DNA from: JAILLW01 sp045640905
GTDB lineage: Bacteria > Bacillota > Clostridia > Lachnospirales > Lachnospiraceae
Length of the DNA: 39,916 nt
Direction of reading: 5' to 3'
NCBI GenBank assembly: GCA_045640905.1
Contig: JAZUFW010000023.1
Coordinates: forward strand, 1-39,916
The notes under the pieces were generated by a model that saw nothing but the letters and a program-made list of their open reading frames with translations, made no database searches and was not told where the DNA came from. The position numbers and the translations under genes were made by a program. Positions 15,810 through 23,972 of this stretch are shown here, one piece after another (position 1 is the first letter of the stretch; the number at the start of each line of letters is the position of its first letter).

Positions 15810-17096
15810 TTAACGTTTATCCAATTCTTCGGTTATCTCTTCCCATGAAACATCTTTAAATGCCATCAAAACCATCATATGATATAAGAAATCGGCTATT
15901 TCATACTTTACTTCATTAGGATTGGGATTCTTTGCCGCAATAACAATCTCTGTAGCTTCTTCTCCCAATTTCTTTAAGATTTTATCGATTCCTTTATCAA
16001 ATAAATAGTTTGTGTATGAGCCTTCTTTAGGGTTAACCTGACGATCTTTAATAACCGCCATGACACTTTCGAATACTTTAAGCGGATTGGAATTTTCATA
16101 TTCCTTCTTCATAATTTCATTAAAGAAACATGAATATGCGCCCGTATGACAAGCCGCGCCTATTTGATGAACTTTTGCAAGCAATGTATCTTTGTCGCAG
16201 TCAGCATGAAGTTCCTTTAAGTACTGATAATGACCTGAAGTTTCGCCCTTAATCCATAACTCATTTCTTGATCTTGAAAAATATGTCATTCTCTGAGTCT
16301 TTAATGTCTTTAAATATGCTTCTTCGTTCATATAAGCAAGCATCAAAACCTCATCGGTCTTATAATCCTGTACGATAACGGGAATCATGCCGTCGGAATT
16401 AAGCTTCAATTCATCCCATTTTATTGCAGGTTCAAAATTCACAGTTTCAATACCGTTTTCATTACAAAGGTTCTTAATGTTTTCAATCTCGCTGATGTTT
16501 TCGTTAATAGCTTTACCTGTAAGCGCACTAACGCCGTCATTTTTAAGAATCTCAATAATCTTATCCAAAGAAACATCCGGTAACGAAATGATTAAAGGCA
16601 TATCACTTACTTCGATGGATTTTTTTATCTCATGCTCGTCAAGTAAAATGATACCATCTGCAAATTCCTTGATTATATCAAGATTATTAGATATTTCATC
16701 TGCACACTTAACACATGCATAGATTTTTTCTTTACCGAATTTTAAAGAAACTTCTTTCGTTAATTCAACATTTCCCTCTTTGGAATAATTTAAAGCTACG
16801 GCAGAGCATCCTGCATAAAGAAGCTTTTTGACATCTTCCATTCTTTTAATATTGCCGGCACCATATACATTCATCTGCGCCATGGAACAGATTTCTTTAA
16901 TGGTATCAATAGCTGCATCATGTGACGCATCATCATAAGAAAGGTCGTAAACAATAAGTTCATCCGCACCGTTCGAAAAATACTCAAAAGCAAGTTCCGC
17001 AGGATTGGCGCTAACCAACGAATCATCGGAAAAACCTGAAACAGCATTTTGATTTTTTAAATAAATACAAGGAATAAATTTCTTTTGATTATTCAT
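15810..17096 (-). CDS. hisIE: HisF-like domain fused to HisI-HisE (phosphoribosyl-AMP cyclohydrolase / phosphoribosyl-ATP diphosphatase)
   Basis: Three-part protein of 428 residues. Residues 1-220 form a HisA/HisF-like barrel (KKFIPCIYLKNQ at the start). Residues 222-325 are HisI, which opens the ring of phosphoribosyl-AMP; its zinc cysteines appear as C300 (ADCDKD), C316 and C323 (CHTGAYSC). Residues 340-428 are HisE, which removes pyrophosphate from phosphoribosyl-ATP (LGEEATEIVIAAKN, YEIADFLYHMMVLM). The barrel lacks the catalytic Asp that follows IPC/IPA in HisF and HisA: Y12 is there instead. It is therefore unlikely to be a cyclase or isomerase. The ATG overlaps the hisB stop by one base (TAATG). 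Confidence 0.93.
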   Translation of the reverse strand: MNNQKKFIPCIYLKNQNAVSGFSDDSLVSANPAELAFEYFSNGADELIVYDLSYDDASHDAAIDTIKEICSMAQMNVYGAGNIKRMEDVKKLLYAGCSAVALNYSKEGNVELTKEVSLKFGKEKIYACVKCADEISNNLDIIKEFADGIILLDEHEIKKSIEVSDMPLIISLPDVSLDKIIEILKNDGVSALTGKAINENISEIENIKNLCNENGIETVNFEPAIKWDELKLNSDGMIPVIVQDYKTDEVLMLAYMNEEAYLKTLKTQRMTYFSRSRNELWIKGETSGHYQYLKELHADCDKDTLLAKVHQIGAACHTGAYSCFFNEIMKKEYENSNPLKVFESVMAVIKDRQVNPKEGSYTNYLFDKGIDKILKKLGEEATEIVIAAKNPNPNEVKYEIADFLYHMMVLMAFKDVSWEEITEELDKR

Positions 17097-17680
17097 TATA
17101 AAGTACCTTTCGTGCTTAATACATCATTTGATCTGGGGTCTTTTAATGTGGCTTCATCCAAAGCTCTGGCAAAAGACTTAAACATAGCTTCTATCATGTG
17201 ATGATTGTTATCTCCGTACATCATTTTAATGTGCAGATTCATACCGGCTGAATAACTGACTGCATAGAAAAATTCTTTAACAAGTTCGGTATCCAGATAT
17301 CCGACCTTTTCTACTGTAAAATCAGCATCAAAAACAAGATAAGGTCTGCCGCTTAAATCAATTGCACATAAGCACAATGAATCATCCATGGGAATAAAAG
17401 TCGAACCGTATCTCATGATTCCCTTTTTATCACCCAAAGCTTCTTTGATAGCAGTTCCCAGAACTATTCCGGCATCCTCTACCGAGTGATGAGCATCTAC
17501 ATTCAGATCGCCTTTAATACTCATATTCAAATCAAAAAAGCCGTGTCTGGTAAAGCCCTCAAGCATGTGATCAAAGAATCCGATTCCGGTTGAAATATTT
17601 GCTTTGCCGGATCCGTCCAAATTGATATAGCAGGAAATATCCGTTTCTTTGGTTTTTCTTGTTACTGTTGCTTCTCTCAT
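17096..17680 (-). CDS. hisB: Imidazoleglycerol-phosphate dehydratase HisB
   Basis: Stand-alone IGP dehydratase, 194 residues, the sixth step of histidine synthesis. The manganese-binding motifs are present: GFFDHML near residue 35, VDAHHSVEDAGI with H64-H65, and NNHHMIEAMFKSFARAL. The C-terminus is the conserved STKGTL. There is no phosphatase domain as in the E. coli bifunctional HisB, so histidinol-phosphatase must be elsewhere. The ATG has GTAGGAG upstream and follows hisD by 9 bases. Confidence 0.97.
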   Translation of the reverse strand: MREATVTRKTKETDISCYINLDGSGKANISTGIGFFDHMLEGFTRHGFFDLNMSIKGDLNVDAHHSVEDAGIVLGTAIKEALGDKKGIMRYGSTFIPMDDSLCLCAIDLSGRPYLVFDADFTVEKVGYLDTELVKEFFYAVSYSAGMNLHIKMMYGDNNHHMIEAMFKSFARALDEATLKDPRSNDVLSTKGTL

Positions 17681-17689
17681 AGTATTCTC

Positions 17690-18982
17690 CTACTTTTCAA
17701 ATCTAACCGAAATCGAATTGGCATGAGCCGTAAAGCCTTCTGCTTTTGCAAAATATTCGATTTCATTATGAACATTTTCAAGCGCCTTATACGAATAATT
17801 GATAATGCTGGTCTTTTTAATAAAATCATCAACACTTAAAGGTGAGAAGAATTTGGCAGTTCCGTTAGTCGGTAAAATATGATTGGGGCCTGCGAAATAA
17901 TCACCTAAAGGTTCCGAAGAATATTCTCCAAGGAATATAGCACCGGCATTCTTTATCTTGGTCATATCCTCATAAGGATTCTTGGTTAAGATTTCCAAGT
18001 GTTCGGAAGCTATTTCGTTAACACACATAATTGCGTCTTCTTTGCTGTCCGCCAAAAGGATATATCCGTAATTTTCAAGCGATTTTACAATAATATCTTT
18101 TCTTGAAAGTATTTTAACAAATTCATCAACTTCATACGAAACTTTTTCAGCCAGTTCCTGTGAAGTTGTAACCAAAATAGCTGAAGCCATTTCATCATGT
18201 TCGGCCTGCGAAAGCAAATCGGCAGCTACATACTTCGGATTGGCTGTTTCATCGGCCATAACAAGAATTTCCGAAGGTCCTGCTATTGAATCAATTGATA
18301 CGAAACCGAAGCAGGCCTTTTTAGCCAAAGCAACAAAGATATTGCCCGGGCCTGTTATTTTGCTGACCTTGGGTATGGATTCGGTTCCAAAGGCCATGGC
18401 TGCTATTGCCTGAGCACCACCGACTTTATATATTTCGTCAACTCCCGCGATTTTGGCAGCAACCAATGTTCCGGGATTTATTTTACCTTCTTTGTTTGGA
18501 GGTGTAGTCATTATTATGCGACTGACTCCTGCTACTTTTGCGGGAATTACATTCATCAAAACCGAACTGGGATATGCTGCTTTTCCGCCGGGAACGTATA
18601 CACCGGATACTTCTATGGGTGTAATCTTCTGTCCGAGCACGGAGCCGTCATCTTTGGTGATAATCCAACTCTGTCTTAATTGTTTTTCATGAAATTCCCT
18701 GATGTTTTGAGCCGAATGTTTCATTACGGAAACAAGTTCGGGATCAAGACTGTTAAAGGCTTCTTCAATCTCTTCTTCCGTTACTTTAATGTTATCGGCA
18801 TTAAGATTAAAGCCATCAAATTTCTGCGTCAGGCGAAAAACAGCTTCATCTTTATTGGTACGAACATCATTAATAATTTCGTTAACGGCACTTTCGAATT
18901 TGCCATAAGAATTAGGACTTCTTTTTACCAAATCTTCCAATATATTTTTTTGTGTTTCTTTTGTTAACTTTACAATTCTCAT
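17690..18982 (-). CDS. hisD: Histidinol dehydrogenase HisD
   Basis: Zinc- and NAD-dependent histidinol dehydrogenase, 430 residues, the last two oxidations to histidine. Conserved stretches include VPGGKAAYPSSVLM, GGAQAIAAMAFGT, KITGPGNIFVALAK, SIAGPSEILVMAD, the metal and catalytic region QAEHDEMASA, ASEHLEI and GPNHILPTNGTAKF. The ATG immediately follows the hisZG stop (TAAATG), with GAGGAG about 7 bases upstream, so the two are tightly coupled. Confidence 0.97.
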   Translation of the reverse strand: MRIVKLTKETQKNILEDLVKRSPNSYGKFESAVNEIINDVRTNKDEAVFRLTQKFDGFNLNADNIKVTEEEIEEAFNSLDPELVSVMKHSAQNIREFHEKQLRQSWIITKDDGSVLGQKITPIEVSGVYVPGGKAAYPSSVLMNVIPAKVAGVSRIIMTTPPNKEGKINPGTLVAAKIAGVDEIYKVGGAQAIAAMAFGTESIPKVSKITGPGNIFVALAKKACFGFVSIDSIAGPSEILVMADETANPKYVAADLLSQAEHDEMASAILVTTSQELAEKVSYEVDEFVKILSRKDIIVKSLENYGYILLADSKEDAIMCVNEIASEHLEILTKNPYEDMTKIKNAGAIFLGEYSSEPLGDYFAGPNHILPTNGTAKFFSPLSVDDFIKKTSIINYSYKALENVHNEIEYFAKAEGFTAHANSISVRFEK

Positions 18983-20635
18983 TTATGACTCCTCACATAA
19001 AGCTTTCAATTTCAAAATAAGCTCTTTGATTTTCTTTGATTCCATCTGCATTGAAACAGGATTAACTATCATTCTGGCAGATAACGGCATAATCTCTTTT
19101 AACACACACAAACCGTTCTCTTTTAACGTAGACCCCGTCTCAACAATATCAACAATAACATCAGAAAGTTCAACAATGGGTCCCAGTTCAACTGAACCGT
19201 TCAGCTTAATGATATCTACCGTTTGATGCAGAGTATTGTAAAAATAATCCTTTGCGATACGAGGATACTTCGAAGCGACTCTTATTCTTTTACCGCTTCC
19301 CAAAAGATCGAGGTTTTCGCTTCTTCCGCATACACACATTCTGCATTTTCCGAATCCCAAATCAAGAACCTCAAAAACATCTCTGTTCTCTTCGACGATA
19401 GTATCCTTTCCGACTACGCCTATATCGGCAGCGCCATATTCAACATAAGTCGGAACATCGGGTCCCTTTGCAAGGAAAAATCTTAATTTATATTCTTCAT
19501 TGACGAAAATAAGTTTTCTTGTGTCCTTATCTTTCATCTCTTCGCATTTGATGCCGAGTTGTTCAAGCAAATCCATGGTTTTGCTAGCCAAACGACCTTT
19601 ACCCAATGCAAAAGTTAAATATCTGTCCTCTTTGCGGCACGGATTTTTTTCTTCCTTGGTGCATGCCGAAAGCAAATCATCTATTACAATACAAAAGCCG
19701 ATGGCAGCAGCTTCTTTTCCAAAATAACCAAGAAGATTATCATATCTTCCGCCCTTAACTATGGCATCACCAATACCGTAAGTATAAGCGCGGAAAACCA
19801 CGCCCGTATAGTAATTGTACTTAGACAAAAGTCCCAAATCAAATGTTACATAATCAAGTATGTTTTCATTTTTTAATATTTCATATAAACTGAGCAGTCT
19901 GTCTATCGCATGTTTTGAGCATTCATTATCGGTATTTGCGTAAGCTTCTTTTAGGACTTCATAAGAGCCGAAATAATCAGTTACCGATATCAGCTTATCA
20001 ATAACGGTTTCATCAAAATTCAACGAAGTCAAATAGTTCTTTGCTGCGAAAATATTCTTTTGAGAAATAAAATCACGCAAATTCTCTTCAATTTCCTTCG
20101 AAAGACCAAACTCGGCACATATACCTTTATAGAACTCAACATTTCCTATGGATATCTGAAATTCTTTTAAGCCTGCTTCCTTAAGTAAATTAACAATTAA
20201 CTTAATCATTTCGGCGTCGGCATTAACGGAAGGATCGTTTATAAGTTCGGCACCCATTTGGGTTACTTCTTTAAGTTTGCCCTGTAAAGAAGAAGTGTTG
20301 GAAAAAGTATTTCCCAAGTAGCTGAATCTGATAGGTCCTGTTTCATTTTTAAAATACTTTGACGCACATCTGGCAATGGAAGGTGTAAAATCAGGACGCA
20401 ATACTATAGTATTACCGTCATTGTCCGTAAATTTGTACAATTCGTTTGACGGAGTCATTCCTATTTCATTTGAAAAAATATCAATGTACTCGAAGGTCGG
20501 TGTCTGAATCTTCTGATACTGCTCTTTTTCAAATACTTTTCCGATAGTGCTTTCCAGTTCAAGTTTCTTTAAATATTCATCTCCGTAAAGGTCTCTTAAA
20601 CCTTCCGGTGTATGAAGCAAGTTGTTTCTGTTCAT
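18983..20635 (-). CDS. hisZG: HisZ-HisG fusion (ATP phosphoribosyltransferase, regulatory plus catalytic)
   Basis: One reading frame joins HisZ and short-form HisG, the first enzyme of histidine synthesis. Residues 1 to about 335 resemble the class II aminoacyl-tRNA synthetase-like regulatory subunit HisZ (LHTPEGLRDLYG, VLRPDFTPSIAR, GGRYDNLLGYFG). The last 212 or so residues form catalytic HisG (RYLTFALGKGRL at the start, the PRPP loop DIVETGSTLKENGL near the end) and lack the histidine-binding domain of long HisG, so feedback is expected through the HisZ part. I start at the ATG at 20635, where AGAGG lies 11 bases upstream; the ATG at 20644 is only 2 bases from it. It heads the his unit. 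Confidence 0.93.
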   Translation of the reverse strand: MNRNNLLHTPEGLRDLYGDEYLKKLELESTIGKVFEKEQYQKIQTPTFEYIDIFSNEIGMTPSNELYKFTDNDGNTIVLRPDFTPSIARCASKYFKNETGPIRFSYLGNTFSNTSSLQGKLKEVTQMGAELINDPSVNADAEMIKLIVNLLKEAGLKEFQISIGNVEFYKGICAEFGLSKEIEENLRDFISQKNIFAAKNYLTSLNFDETVIDKLISVTDYFGSYEVLKEAYANTDNECSKHAIDRLLSLYEILKNENILDYVTFDLGLLSKYNYYTGVVFRAYTYGIGDAIVKGGRYDNLLGYFGKEAAAIGFCIVIDDLLSACTKEEKNPCRKEDRYLTFALGKGRLASKTMDLLEQLGIKCEEMKDKDTRKLIFVNEEYKLRFFLAKGPDVPTYVEYGAADIGVVGKDTIVEENRDVFEVLDLGFGKCRMCVCGRSENLDLLGSGKRIRVASKYPRIAKDYFYNTLHQTVDIIKLNGSVELGPIVELSDVIVDIVETGSTLKENGLCVLKEIMPLSARMIVNPVSMQMESKKIKELILKLKALCEES

Positions 20636-20660
20636 AAATTGCATAACCTCTTTACTTTAG

Positions 20661-20700
20661 TATGGTAACGTGATAATTCGCTAATATGGTAGCATGATAA
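20661..20700. repeat. Tandem 16-base direct repeat in the his promoter region
   Basis: TATGGTAACGTGATAA (20661-20676) and TATGGTAGCATGATAA (20685-20700) match at 14 of 16 positions with a 24-base period. They lie between the predicted -35 and the start of hisZG. Each unit begins TAT and has an ATA near its end, giving weak dyad symmetry. This looks like a pair of operator sites; the regulator is not identified. Confidence 0.6.
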
Positions 20701-20714
20701 ATTATACCTGTCAA
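20686..20714 (-). promoter_or_regulatory. Candidate promoter of the his operon
   Basis: The minus strand has TTGACA (20709-20714, overlapping the recU stop), a 17-base spacer and TACCAT (20686-20691). A perfect TATAAT also occurs at 20701-20706 but has no good -35. Either start would place the tandem repeats over or just after the initiation point. Confidence 0.55.
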
Positions 20715-21265
20715 CTTTTTGTTTCCGTGGCATCACGTTCCTCAACATCTTTTTTAATTCCTTCAAGATAAGGAACAAATACACCTTCATTCATTTTCAA
20801 TATATAATCCGGATTAAGTTCTTCAAAATTGAAGCTCTTTCTTCCGTTTTCTTCTTTGGCTCTGTCCCAGAAAAACTTAAACAGTTCGAAAGGCAGATAA
20901 TACAGAACATCTCTTTGTGAAAAGAATATCAAAAAGAACGATATTCCGCCCTGTTTTTCAAAATGCTCCATAAAATCAACCTGATGCTCATGAATATTGG
21001 CAAGCGGAAATCTGTCTTCTTTACATTCTTTGGCGTCAAAGCATACAGGATACCCTTGAACAGCCCCGATATAATCGACTGTACTTTTCTGATCAAAATA
21101 TGCCAATGTAATCTGCTTGCCTTTAGGATTAATCTTAATGGGCGTAATTGGTGTGGGAATCTTTTGCACTACTCCCAGTCCCATTTCTTTATATTTTTCA
21201 TTTGTGTTATTAATCAGATCTTCGAGGTACGAGCCTCTAAGTCCTCTTGTTTTAAATGTACTCAT
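20711..21265 (-). CDS. recU: Holliday junction resolvase RecU
   Basis: RecU-family resolvase, 184 residues, the Firmicute functional counterpart of RuvC, which cuts four-way junctions in recombinational repair. The N-terminus has RGLRGSYLEDLINNTNEKY, then KIPTPI, the metal site around D64 (STVDYIG) and the nuclease motif D77-A-K79-E80 (CFDAKE). The ATG overlaps the stop of the pseudouridine synthase gene by four bases (ATGA) and has no clear ribosome binding site, so it is translated by coupling. In bacilli recU usually neighbours a penicillin-binding protein gene; here it does not. Confidence 0.94.
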   Translation of the reverse strand: MSTFKTRGLRGSYLEDLINNTNEKYKEMGLGVVQKIPTPITPIKINPKGKQITLAYFDQKSTVDYIGAVQGYPVCFDAKECKEDRFPLANIHEHQVDFMEHFEKQGGISFFLIFFSQRDVLYYLPFELFKFFWDRAKEENGRKSFNFEELNPDYILKMNEGVFVPYLEGIKKDVEERDATETKS

Positions 21266-22197
21266 GAGAGTGTAATCGTTTTGCCCTTAAGTGAGTCAAT
21301 TTTAATATCGTCGGGAAATATCAACTTATAAGAAATAAGTTTCTGTTCAAAAACATGTTTTTCTTTATTTACTGTTTGATTGCCGTATTTGGTATCGCCC
21401 AAAATAGGAAAACCGGCATGAGACAAATGTGCTCTTATCTGATGACTTTTTCCGGTAATCAATTTGACTTCCGTTTCGGAAATACCTTCTTCATAAGCTA
21501 AAGGTTTGACAAAAGTCTTAATTCGATAAGCTTTTTCTTTTGGTTCTGCATCATAAACACGAACCGTATTACTGTCTTCATCCTTAACAAGGAACCCTTC
21601 CAGCATTAATTCTTTATCAAGTCTTCCTACAACATAGGCTTTGTAATATTTATCAATTTTACGTTCTTTAATCAGATAAGAAAGTTCCTGTTTTGCAAAC
21701 AAAGTTTTCGCGCCGATAATAAGTCCTTTGGTATTACGATCAAGTCTGTTAACAACAGAAGGCTTAAATGTTCTTAACGATTCCGTCGAAATTTCTTTTT
21801 TTGCCAAAAGATAACCTGTCAGATATTCATTTATTGAAATATCCGCTTCTTTCGCTTTTTGCGACAAGACATTTGAAGGTTTGTCGAAAATAACGACATC
21901 CTTATCTTCGTAAATGACTTTTATACCTTTTAATGTTTCATAAGCTTTAGTATATTCAACAATTTCCGAATCAACATTCCCCGAAAATCCGTCAAAAGTT
22001 TCATCCGAGAAAAACACTTTGACAACATCGCCAACCGAAAGGATTTCATTTCCTTCGGCTTTTTTGTCATTCAGTTTAATATTTTTCTTGCGAAGCATTT
22101 TATATATAAAAGAAGTTTGTGCATTCGGCATTAATTTAGCCAAATACTTAGAAAATCTTTGATTGGCTTCGTTTGAATTAATAACAAATTCTTTCAT
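21262..22197 (-). CDS. RluA-family pseudouridine synthase (RluC/RluD-like)
   Basis: Pseudouridine synthase of 311 residues. An S4-like RNA-binding region occupies about 10-65 (RFSKYLAKLMPNAQTSFIYKMLRKKNIKLN) and the catalytic domain about 90-300. The nucleophile is D153 in VNRLDRNTKGL, and KSHQIRAHLSHAGFPILGDTKYG is the conserved C-terminal motif. It probably modifies 23S rRNA, as RluC and RluD do, but the exact uridine cannot be told. It starts at ATG 3 bases after the unknown membrane protein gene without an obvious ribosome binding site. Confidence 0.92.
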   Translation of the reverse strand: MKEFVINSNEANQRFSKYLAKLMPNAQTSFIYKMLRKKNIKLNDKKAEGNEILSVGDVVKVFFSDETFDGFSGNVDSEIVEYTKAYETLKGIKVIYEDKDVVIFDKPSNVLSQKAKEADISINEYLTGYLLAKKEISTESLRTFKPSVVNRLDRNTKGLIIGAKTLFAKQELSYLIKERKIDKYYKAYVVGRLDKELMLEGFLVKDEDSNTVRVYDAEPKEKAYRIKTFVKPLAYEEGISETEVKLITGKSHQIRAHLSHAGFPILGDTKYGNQTVNKEKHVFEQKLISYKLIFPDDIKIDSLKGKTITLS

Positions 22198-22200
22198 AAA

Positions 22201-22773
22201 TTAAAGGGAAATCTGGTATAAAATAACAGCGATTTCATCGCTTGAAGATGCATTGTTCTCGTCATAAGACGCATTAACATTTGAAAGCATATCCGAATAT
22301 TTTTTAATATCATTTACAGTGCTTATCGTAATATTCTTATGTCCGCCGTTTGATAACATTGTAGTAATATGATCAATAAATTCCTTTTCGATAAATTTCG
22401 AATCTTCATAGAAAGCTATAATTGCGTTCTTGCAAATAACCATATTGGAAACAGCAAAATTATGCTTGTAGGAAGTAAAATACATATCATACATTGTTAT
22501 TTCCTTAACATCTTCTTTGCTTATCTCCCGGTGCGCTTCATCAGAGCACCCCTTTGCTCTTAAAAGCATAATCATGTTTACCATACTTTTGCATGCAGGG
22601 AGGCACCCAAGAACGCCAACCACGGTAAACAGATTACGTTTCGTTCCTGTTGAAAAATAACCAATCAGAATAATCGCTATGGAAATAACAAAATAAAGAA
22701 TAGTCACAACTATGACACGATTTCTTTTTCTTTTTAAATATCCGAATGTTCCTTTAATATTCTTTTTAAACAA
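22201..22773 (-). CDS. Unknown protein with two N-terminal membrane segments
   Basis: Unrecognised protein of 190 residues. It starts with a strongly basic stretch (KKNIKGTFGYLKRKRNR) and then has two hydrophobic helices at about 19-41 and 48-70, separated by GYFSTGTKR. The remaining 115 or so residues are soluble and mixed alpha/beta in look, with no catalytic motif I can name. By the positive-inside rule the basic N-terminus and the C-terminal domain would both face the cytoplasm. The gene lies between the amidase and RluA-type genes with gaps of 1 and 3 bases, so it is certainly co-translated with them, but its role is unknown. Confidence 0.8.
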   Translation of the reverse strand: MFKKNIKGTFGYLKRKRNRVIVVTILYFVISIAIILIGYFSTGTKRNLFTVVGVLGCLPACKSMVNMIMLLRAKGCSDEAHREISKEDVKEITMYDMYFTSYKHNFAVSNMVICKNAIIAFYEDSKFIEKEFIDHITTMLSNGGHKNITISTVNDIKKYSDMLSNVNASYDENNASSSDEIAVILYQISL

Positions 22774-22774
22774 T

Positions 22775-23956
22775 TTATTTTCTCCGTATCATCTTTCTAA
22801 ACTTTTTACCGAATATAAGTAAAACAAATAAAAGAATTAACGCACCTGTCAAAAACGACATAATTAGCGGTCCGTTTTCAAATGTTTTGTTTCCGTTTTC
22901 AGGTTTTATATCATAAGTAACTGTCTCGAAAATTTGTTTTTCTTCAACGACCGGCACTGCAGCTTCAGGTTCGTTGGCATATGCAACCGGCATAACGGCG
23001 CAATTAACATTGTTGGATACAGTAAATTTATCAAAACTGTTATAAGCCAAAGTTATAATATCAAGTTGTCTGTTTTGAGGCACCTTAATCTGAATATCAT
23101 ATTCCGGAACCGATTTGTTCCATGCTGTTCTGGGCCAATCATACAAAGGCGAAAATGTGACTCCGCCGTCAAGTGAATATCTGTAATATAAAATAAAACT
23201 GTCTTTATCCTGTGCTTTCATGTGTAAAGTCACAGTCGAATTGGCAGAATCGGTTGCTAAAACAGAAATTTCATTAACATTCGGTTCTGATTCATCCGGC
23301 CTAATTATCGATGCTTTAACATTTGATTTTTCGGGAACATATTGCGAATTATCTATTCCGAGTATTGTTGACGAAAGGTTCAAAGCTCTGGCAACAGCAT
23401 CTGCATCCTTCATTCCGAATGTAACACAGGCTGCTTTAAGTGCTTCATTTTGATTGGCAGGAATGAACTCGGTATCACGTTGGTTATCCATGTGGCAATG
23501 TTCAATAATTGCACTGGGAATACCATATTCCGTACCGATTCTGATAACGCCGTAATAGTCGCCGTGATTACCTATCTTGGTTTTGATTCCGCGATTAAAC
23601 AATCCCATGGAATCAAAGGATTTCATAACCTCAGATGCGACCGGATACATTTTCTTATATAAAGAATTGGTCGAAGGAATCCATACCTCCGAACCGTATA
23701 TATCATGACCTACCGATAAATTAAAATGAAGAGCGAAAAAATAATCCGCATTATTGGCTTTAGCAATATTTTGTCGATCTTTTAATGAAAGCGTAGAATC
23801 GTCATATCGAGTTAATACTACGGTTACGCCGTCGTACTTTTCAAGTCGGTCTTTCATTGCGTAAGCGACCTGAAGATTCATATTCTTTTCTATATATTTG
23901 CCGAATGTTCCACCGTCTTCTTCGCCGCCGTGGCCCGGATCCAATACAATAACCAA
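22775..23956 (-). CDS. N-acetylmuramoyl-L-alanine amidase (Amidase_3) with C-terminal membrane anchor
   Basis: Zinc amidase of the AmiC/CwlB type, cutting the bond between muramic acid and L-alanine in peptidoglycan. In the 393-residue form the zinc ligands and catalytic Glu are H9 (DPGHGG), E23, H77 (ALHFN) and E152 (IIEHCH). The domain ends near residue 190. A beta-rich region (about 215-320), a Pro/Glu-rich linker and one hydrophobic helix near the C-terminus follow, closed by KKFRKMIRRK. The start is TTG at 23956, supported by GGAGGG 10 bases upstream; there is no in-frame ATG before the catalytic domain, and an in-frame stop (TAA) lies just upstream. So there is no N-terminal signal peptide, which is odd for a wall enzyme. 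Confidence 0.87.
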   Translation of the reverse strand: MVIVLDPGHGGEEDGGTFGKYIEKNMNLQVAYAMKDRLEKYDGVTVVLTRYDDSTLSLKDRQNIAKANNADYFFALHFNLSVGHDIYGSEVWIPSTNSLYKKMYPVASEVMKSFDSMGLFNRGIKTKIGNHGDYYGVIRIGTEYGIPSAIIEHCHMDNQRDTEFIPANQNEALKAACVTFGMKDADAVARALNLSSTILGIDNSQYVPEKSNVKASIIRPDESEPNVNEISVLATDSANSTVTLHMKAQDKDSFILYYRYSLDGGVTFSPLYDWPRTAWNKSVPEYDIQIKVPQNRQLDIITLAYNSFDKFTVSNNVNCAVMPVAYANEPEAAVPVVEEKQIFETVTYDIKPENGNKTFENGPLIMSFLTGALILLFVLLIFGKKFRKMIRRK

Positions 23957-23966
23957 AATAAAAAAG

Positions 23967-23972
23967 CCCTCC
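23967..23972 (-). promoter_or_regulatory. Ribosome binding site that fixes the TTG start of the amidase
   Basis: GGAGGG on the minus strand, 10 bases before TTG at 23956. It is within codons of the longer reading frame (TTG at 23977), so that longer start would leave the site unused; this favours the shorter protein beginning MVIVLDPGHGG. Confidence 0.65.

Noticed and set aside
15654..15848. Small plus-strand frames across the hisIE/radical SAM junction
   Set aside because: They overlap conserved minus-strand coding sequence and show no start signal or known motif.
20636..20710. T-box or histidine attenuator upstream of hisZG
   Set aside because: The gap is only 75 bases, with no His-codon leader peptide, no T-box sequence and no terminator hairpin. 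Tandem repeats are the only structure.
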